From NCBI GenBank assembly GCA_963992225.1, contig CAXDTK010000001.1, forward strand, positions 52,448-116,447: a stretch of DNA of 64,000 nt, given 5' to 3'. Origin of the DNA: Pelomonas sp963992225. GTDB taxonomy: Bacteria; Pseudomonadota; Gammaproteobacteria; Burkholderiales; Burkholderiaceae_C. Both the position numbers and the translations under genes were made by a program. Positions within the stretch are counted from its first letter, which is position 1. Every line of letters begins with the position of its first letter. Positions 58,515 through 64,000 of the stretch are shown here, piece by piece. The notes below the pieces were generated by a model. The model saw nothing but the letters and a program-made list of their open reading frames with translations. It was not told the DNA's origin and ran no database searches.

Positions 58515-58943
58515 ATGCAAGTCATCGCTTCCCTGTTGGTGGGCCTGGTGTTCGGCCTGGGTCTGATCGTCTCCGGCATGGCCAATCCGGCCAAGGTGCT
58601 GGGCTTCCTGGACCTGGCCGGTTCCTGGGACCCGTCGCTGGCTTTCGTGATGGGCGGGGCCATCGCCGTGGGCCTGCTGGCCTTCACGGTGGCCCGCCGG
58701 CGCCACCTCAGCTACCTCGGCTTCGAGATGAAGCTGCCGACGGCCAGCCAGATCGACCGCCGCCTGATCGGCGGCAACCTGCTGTTCGGCATCGGCTGGG
58801 GCATCGCCGGCTTCTGCCCCGGCCCGGGCCTGGTGGCGCTGGGCATGGGCGAGGGCAAGGCCCTGGTGTTCGTCGGCGCGATGCTGGCCGGCATGGCGCT
58901 GTTCGAGTTGTTCGAGCGCCGGGCCGCGCCGGCCGGGGCCTGA
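58515..58943 (+). CDS. pmpB: YeeE/YedE-family sulfur transporter half, PmpB-like (DUF6691)
   Basis: A 142-residue membrane protein with four predicted helices. The conserved Cys lies in WGIAGFCPGPGLVALG near residue 96, and SGMANPAKVLGFLDLAGSWDP opens the family pattern of the second half-transporter. It follows pmpA by 9 bp with GAGGAGCC upstream. Together the two halves equal one full-length YeeE protein. Confidence 0.88.
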   Translation: MQVIASLLVGLVFGLGLIVSGMANPAKVLGFLDLAGSWDPSLAFVMGGAIAVGLLAFTVARRRHLSYLGFEMKLPTASQIDRRLIGGNLLFGIGWGIAGFCPGPGLVALGMGEGKALVFVGAMLAGMALFELFERRAAPAGA

Positions 58944-58949
58944 GCGGGC

Positions 58950-59588
58950 ATGGGCACGACCTGGTGGGCCGTGGCGGCGACGCTCGGCGTGCTGCTGGGC
59001 TATGAGGGCCTGCTGTTCGCGCTGCAGCGCCGCCACCCGGGGCGTCTGGCCCGCAGCGCCCATGCCAGCCTGCGCGAGCAGTGGTTCCAGGCGGTCACCG
59101 AGCTGAAGGGCTCGGAGATCCTGGCCGTGCAGACGCTGCGCAATTCGTTGATGTCGGCCACCATGCTGGCCTCCACCGCGGCCCTGGGTCTGATGGGCAC
59201 GCTGACATTGGCACTGCCGACGCTGAATGCGGGCTTCACGGCCGCACCGGCGGCGCTGCTGACGCCGCGGCTGACGCTGGAGCTCGCGCTGCTGCTCATG
59301 TTGTTCGGCTCGCTGGTGGCGACGGTGATGTCGGTGCGCTTCTACCACCACGCCGGCTACGTCGCGGCGCTGCCGGTCGGCTCGGACGCGCGCCGTCGCT
59401 GGGGCGCCCTCGGCGTTGCCTACCTGCGCAAGGCCGGGCTGCTTTACAGCTGGGGGCTGCGCCACCTGGTGCTGGTCGTGCCCGTGGTGGCGGCGCTGCT
59501 GCTGCCGGCGGCCGGGCCGGTGGCCGCGGTTGCCGCCGTCACGGCGCTTTACCTGTTCGACTGCGTCAGCGACGGCCCGGCCGGCTGA
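58950..59588 (+). CDS. DUF599 family membrane protein
   Basis: A 212-residue inner-membrane protein with four predicted helices (about residues 5-25, 68-90, 112-132 and 178-205). The segment WFQAVTELKGSEILAVQTLRNSLMSATML is typical of DUF599 (shown here in part). Function unknown. It follows pmpB by 6 bp, so it is probably cotranscribed with the sulfur genes, though DUF599 has no known tie to sulfur. The gabD gene converges on it 4 bp downstream. Confidence 0.85.
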   Translation: MGTTWWAVAATLGVLLGYEGLLFALQRRHPGRLARSAHASLREQWFQAVTELKGSEILAVQTLRNSLMSATMLASTAALGLMGTLTLALPTLNAGFTAAPAALLTPRLTLELALLLMLFGSLVATVMSVRFYHHAGYVAALPVGSDARRRWGALGVAYLRKAGLLYSWGLRHLVLVVPVVAALLLPAAGPVAAVAAVTALYLFDCVSDGPAG

Positions 59589-59592
59589 GCCT

Positions 59593-61077
59593 TCAGCGCA
59601 GGATGTCGCCCAGGCAGAGGTACTTGGTCTCGACGTAGTCGTCCATGCCCTGGCGCGCGCCCTCGCGGCCCAGGCCCGACTGCTTCACGCCGCCGAACGG
59701 CACCTCGGCCGTCGAGATCAGGCCGGTGTTGATGCCCACCATGCCGTACTCCAGCGCCTCGCCGACGCGGAAGATGCGGCCGATGTCGCGGCTGTAGAAG
59801 TAGCTCGCCAGGCCGAACTCGGTGGCGTTGGCCAGCCGGATGGCGTCTTCCTCGGTCTGGAACCTGAACACCGGCGCCACCGGCCCGAAGGTCTCCTCGC
59901 GCGAGCACAGCATCTGCGGCGTCGCGTCGGCCAGCAGCGTGGGCTCGAAGAAATGGCCGCCGTCCGTCTCGATGCGCTTGCCGCCGGCCAGCAGCCGCGC
60001 GCCCAGCGCGATGGCGTCGGCCACATGGCTCTCGACCTTGGCCAGGGCCTGGGCGTCGATCAGCGGGCCGACGTGCACGCCGGCCTCGAAGCCGCTGCCG
60101 ATCTTGAGCTGCGCCACCCGGGCCGCGAGCTTGTCCAGGAAGGCGTCGTACACGCCCGCCTGCACGTAGATGCGGTTGGCGCAGACGCAGGTCTGGCCGG
60201 CATTGCGGTACTTGCTGGCGATGGCGCCCTCGACCGCGGAGTCCAGGTCGGCATCGTCGAACACGATGAACGGCGCATTGCCGCCCAGCTCCAGGCTGAG
60301 CTTCTTGATGGTCGGCGCGCACTGCTTCATCAGGATGCGGCCGACCTCGGTGGAGCCGGTGAAGGACAGGTGGCGCACCACGTCGCTGTCGCACAGCACC
60401 TGGCCGATCTCGATGGACTGGGTGCCGTCGGCCGTCAGCACGTTGAGCACGCCGGCCGGCATGCCGGCGCGCTGGGCCAGCTCGGCCGCGGCCAGCGCCG
60501 TCAGCGGCGTGGCCTCGGCCGGCTTGATGATGACGGTGCAGCCGGCGGCCAGCGCCGGCGCCACCTTGCGCGTGATCATCGCGAGCGGGAAGTTCCACGG
60601 CGTGATGGCCGCGCACACGCCGATGGCCTGCTTGATGACCAGGTAGCGCTTGGTCGGGTCGGTGGTCGGGATGGTCTCGCCATAGACCCGCTTGCCCTCC
60701 TCGGCAAACCAGTCCAGGAAGCTGGCGCCGTAGACCACCTCGCCGCGCGCCTCGGCCAGCGGCTTGCCCTGCTCGGCGGTCATCAGCCGGGCCAGGTCGT
60801 CGGCATGCTTGACCAGCAGCTGCTGCCAGCGCACCAGCACGGCGGCGCGCTCCTTGGCCGGCTTGGCCTTCCAGGCGCCCAGCGCGTTGGCGGCGGCGGC
60901 GATGGCCGAGTCCGTCTCGGCGCGGCCCAGGTTGGCCACCTGCGCCAGCTCGCGGCCGGTGGCCGGGTCGGTGACGGCGAAGGTGGCGGGGCCGGTCACC
61001 CATTCGCCGTTGATCAGGGCCTGCGTGCGCAGCAGGCCGGCGTCGTCCAGTGCGTCCAGCGGGGAATTCGCGTCCAT
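59593..61077 (-). CDS. gabD: NAD(P)-dependent succinate-semialdehyde dehydrogenase
   Basis: A 494-residue aldehyde dehydrogenase. NAD-binding and catalytic segments are ITPWNFPLAMITRKVAPALA near residue 163, FTGSTEVGR near 238, LELGGNAPFIVFDDAD with the general-base Glu near 260, and GQTCVCANRIYV near 293 with the catalytic Cys (a second Cys two residues away is typical of SSADH and may act as a redox switch). It converts succinate semialdehyde to succinate in 4-aminobutyrate breakdown. No gabT is next to it. The start follows GGAGAGCC on the minus strand; it is divergent from alaS with 114 bp between. Confidence 0.92.
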   Translation of the reverse strand: MDANSPLDALDDAGLLRTQALINGEWVTGPATFAVTDPATGRELAQVANLGRAETDSAIAAAANALGAWKAKPAKERAAVLVRWQQLLVKHADDLARLMTAEQGKPLAEARGEVVYGASFLDWFAEEGKRVYGETIPTTDPTKRYLVIKQAIGVCAAITPWNFPLAMITRKVAPALAAGCTVIIKPAEATPLTALAAAELAQRAGMPAGVLNVLTADGTQSIEIGQVLCDSDVVRHLSFTGSTEVGRILMKQCAPTIKKLSLELGGNAPFIVFDDADLDSAVEGAIASKYRNAGQTCVCANRIYVQAGVYDAFLDKLAARVAQLKIGSGFEAGVHVGPLIDAQALAKVESHVADAIALGARLLAGGKRIETDGGHFFEPTLLADATPQMLCSREETFGPVAPVFRFQTEEDAIRLANATEFGLASYFYSRDIGRIFRVGEALEYGMVGINTGLISTAEVPFGGVKQSGLGREGARQGMDDYVETKYLCLGDILR

Positions 61078-61191
61078 CGGGGCTCTCCAGTCGAATCGGC
61101 CGCCACTCTACCCGCGGCGGCGCGGGGCCCCTCCCTACAATCGTCCCTCTTTGTCACCGACCTTTTCGTCAATTTCCCAGGAAGCCCCGGA

Positions 61192-63816
<2,625 letters not shown>

Positions 63817-63838
63817 GGACCCAGCAGGCGCCATGAAC

Positions 63839-63870
63839 AAGGCCCGCGTCATGCGGGCCTTGTCGTTTCA
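63839..63870. terminator. intrinsic terminator after alaS
   Basis: AAGGCCCGC (63839-63847) and GCGGGCCTT (63853-63861) form a perfect 9-bp stem over GTCAT, followed by GTCGTTT. Confidence 0.85.
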
Positions 63871-63881
63871 GCGCGGGCCGT

Positions 63882-63911
63882 TCAGAAGGTTTCCCAGTCG
63901 CCGTCGTACGG
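63882..63911 (-). CDS. possible 3' end of a methyl-accepting chemotaxis protein gene
   Basis: On the minus strand the frame ending in TGA at 63882-63884 reads YDGDWETF just before the stop. A C-terminal (N/D)WETF pentapeptide is the CheR/CheB docking tail of chemoreceptors. Only about nine codons precede the low-quality end of the window, so the assignment is tentative. Confidence 0.45.
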   Translation of the reverse strand, partial: PYDGDWETF

Positions 63912-64000
63912 GGGACGGGCCCGGGGGGGGGGGCCGGCCCCCCCCCCCCCCCCCCCCCCCCCCCAGCCGGGGGCTATGAAAAACAAACCCCCCCCCACGC
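63912..64000. other. homopolymer-rich contig end
   Basis: Runs of G and a C run of about 30 bases replace normal sequence, followed by an A/C-rich tail. This looks like sequencing or assembly error at a contig end and should not be interpreted. Confidence 0.85.

Noticed and set aside
59416..61191. In-frame upstream extension of alaS by nearly 600 codons
   Set aside because: It runs antisense through gabD. The conserved AlaS N-terminus and the CAGGAAG site fix the start at 61192.

Overview
The window is GC-rich DNA of a betaproteobacterium. The order Burkholderiales is likely, judging from the core genes on the right (alaS, gabD, a bigR sulfur operon, an Oar-type TonB receptor) and the close fit of PrpC to that group. 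About four fifths of it (1 to about 51.1 kb) is one side of an integrative and conjugative element (ICE) of the PAGI-2 / ICEclc / PFGI-1 kind. The rest is host chromosome.

Region 1 (1-15.1 kb) is the DNA-processing and unknown-function block. It holds the C-terminal half of topoisomerase III, then a row of genes typical of these ICEs (DUF3085, STY4534/DUF3577, DUF3275, DUF932, a DNA-adenine-methylase-like protein, an SNF2-like helicase and several unknowns). These genes do not overlap. Most are preceded by a compact hairpin just upstream of the ribosome binding site. Four of them, and a fifth gene at 30.3 kb, also carry a repeated three-stem RNA leader whose stems covary between copies. A 1086-bp IS1595-family element sits in this block with perfect ends and target duplication.

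Region 2 (15.3-36.1 kb) is the mating-pair-formation operon of the genomic-island type IV secretion system. It runs from PilL, a transglycosylase and the TraD coupling protein through the TIGR03744-03765 series (VirB4-like ATPase, VirB8/9/10-like proteins, lipoprotein) to TraG and DUF3742. Genes overlap or nearly touch. Several thiol-redox proteins (CPPC, CPFC and thioredoxin-like) accompany cysteine-rich exported components.

Region 3 (36.2-42.0 kb) has an IS1380-family element with 5-bp target duplication, a PrlF/YhaV toxin-antitoxin pair with a perfect operator palindrome, the MobH relaxase TraI with a G-rich candidate oriT in front, an XRE regulator and a LysR-like protein without a DNA-binding domain.

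Region 4 (42.0-51.0 kb) is cargo: a methylcitrate-cycle cluster (acyl-CoA thioesterase, prpC, acnD, prpF, PrpB-like lyase) divergent from an ScfR/RamB-type regulator, followed by a full LysR regulator related to the HTH-less one. It would let recipients burn propionyl-CoA. The region ends at 51,096-51,113 in an 18-nt copy of the 3' end of a tRNA-Gly gene without the rest of the tRNA, which I read as the ICE/chromosome junction. No integrase gene is present between the relaxase and this end.

Region 5 (51.1-64 kb) is chromosome: a secreted 5'-nucleotidase lipoprotein divergent from a large Oar-like TonB receptor with Pho-box-like repeats between them, a persulfide dioxygenase / BigR / PmpAB sulfide-response cluster, a DUF599 membrane protein, gabD and alaS. 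The last ~90 bases are homopolymer-rich and look like assembly noise.
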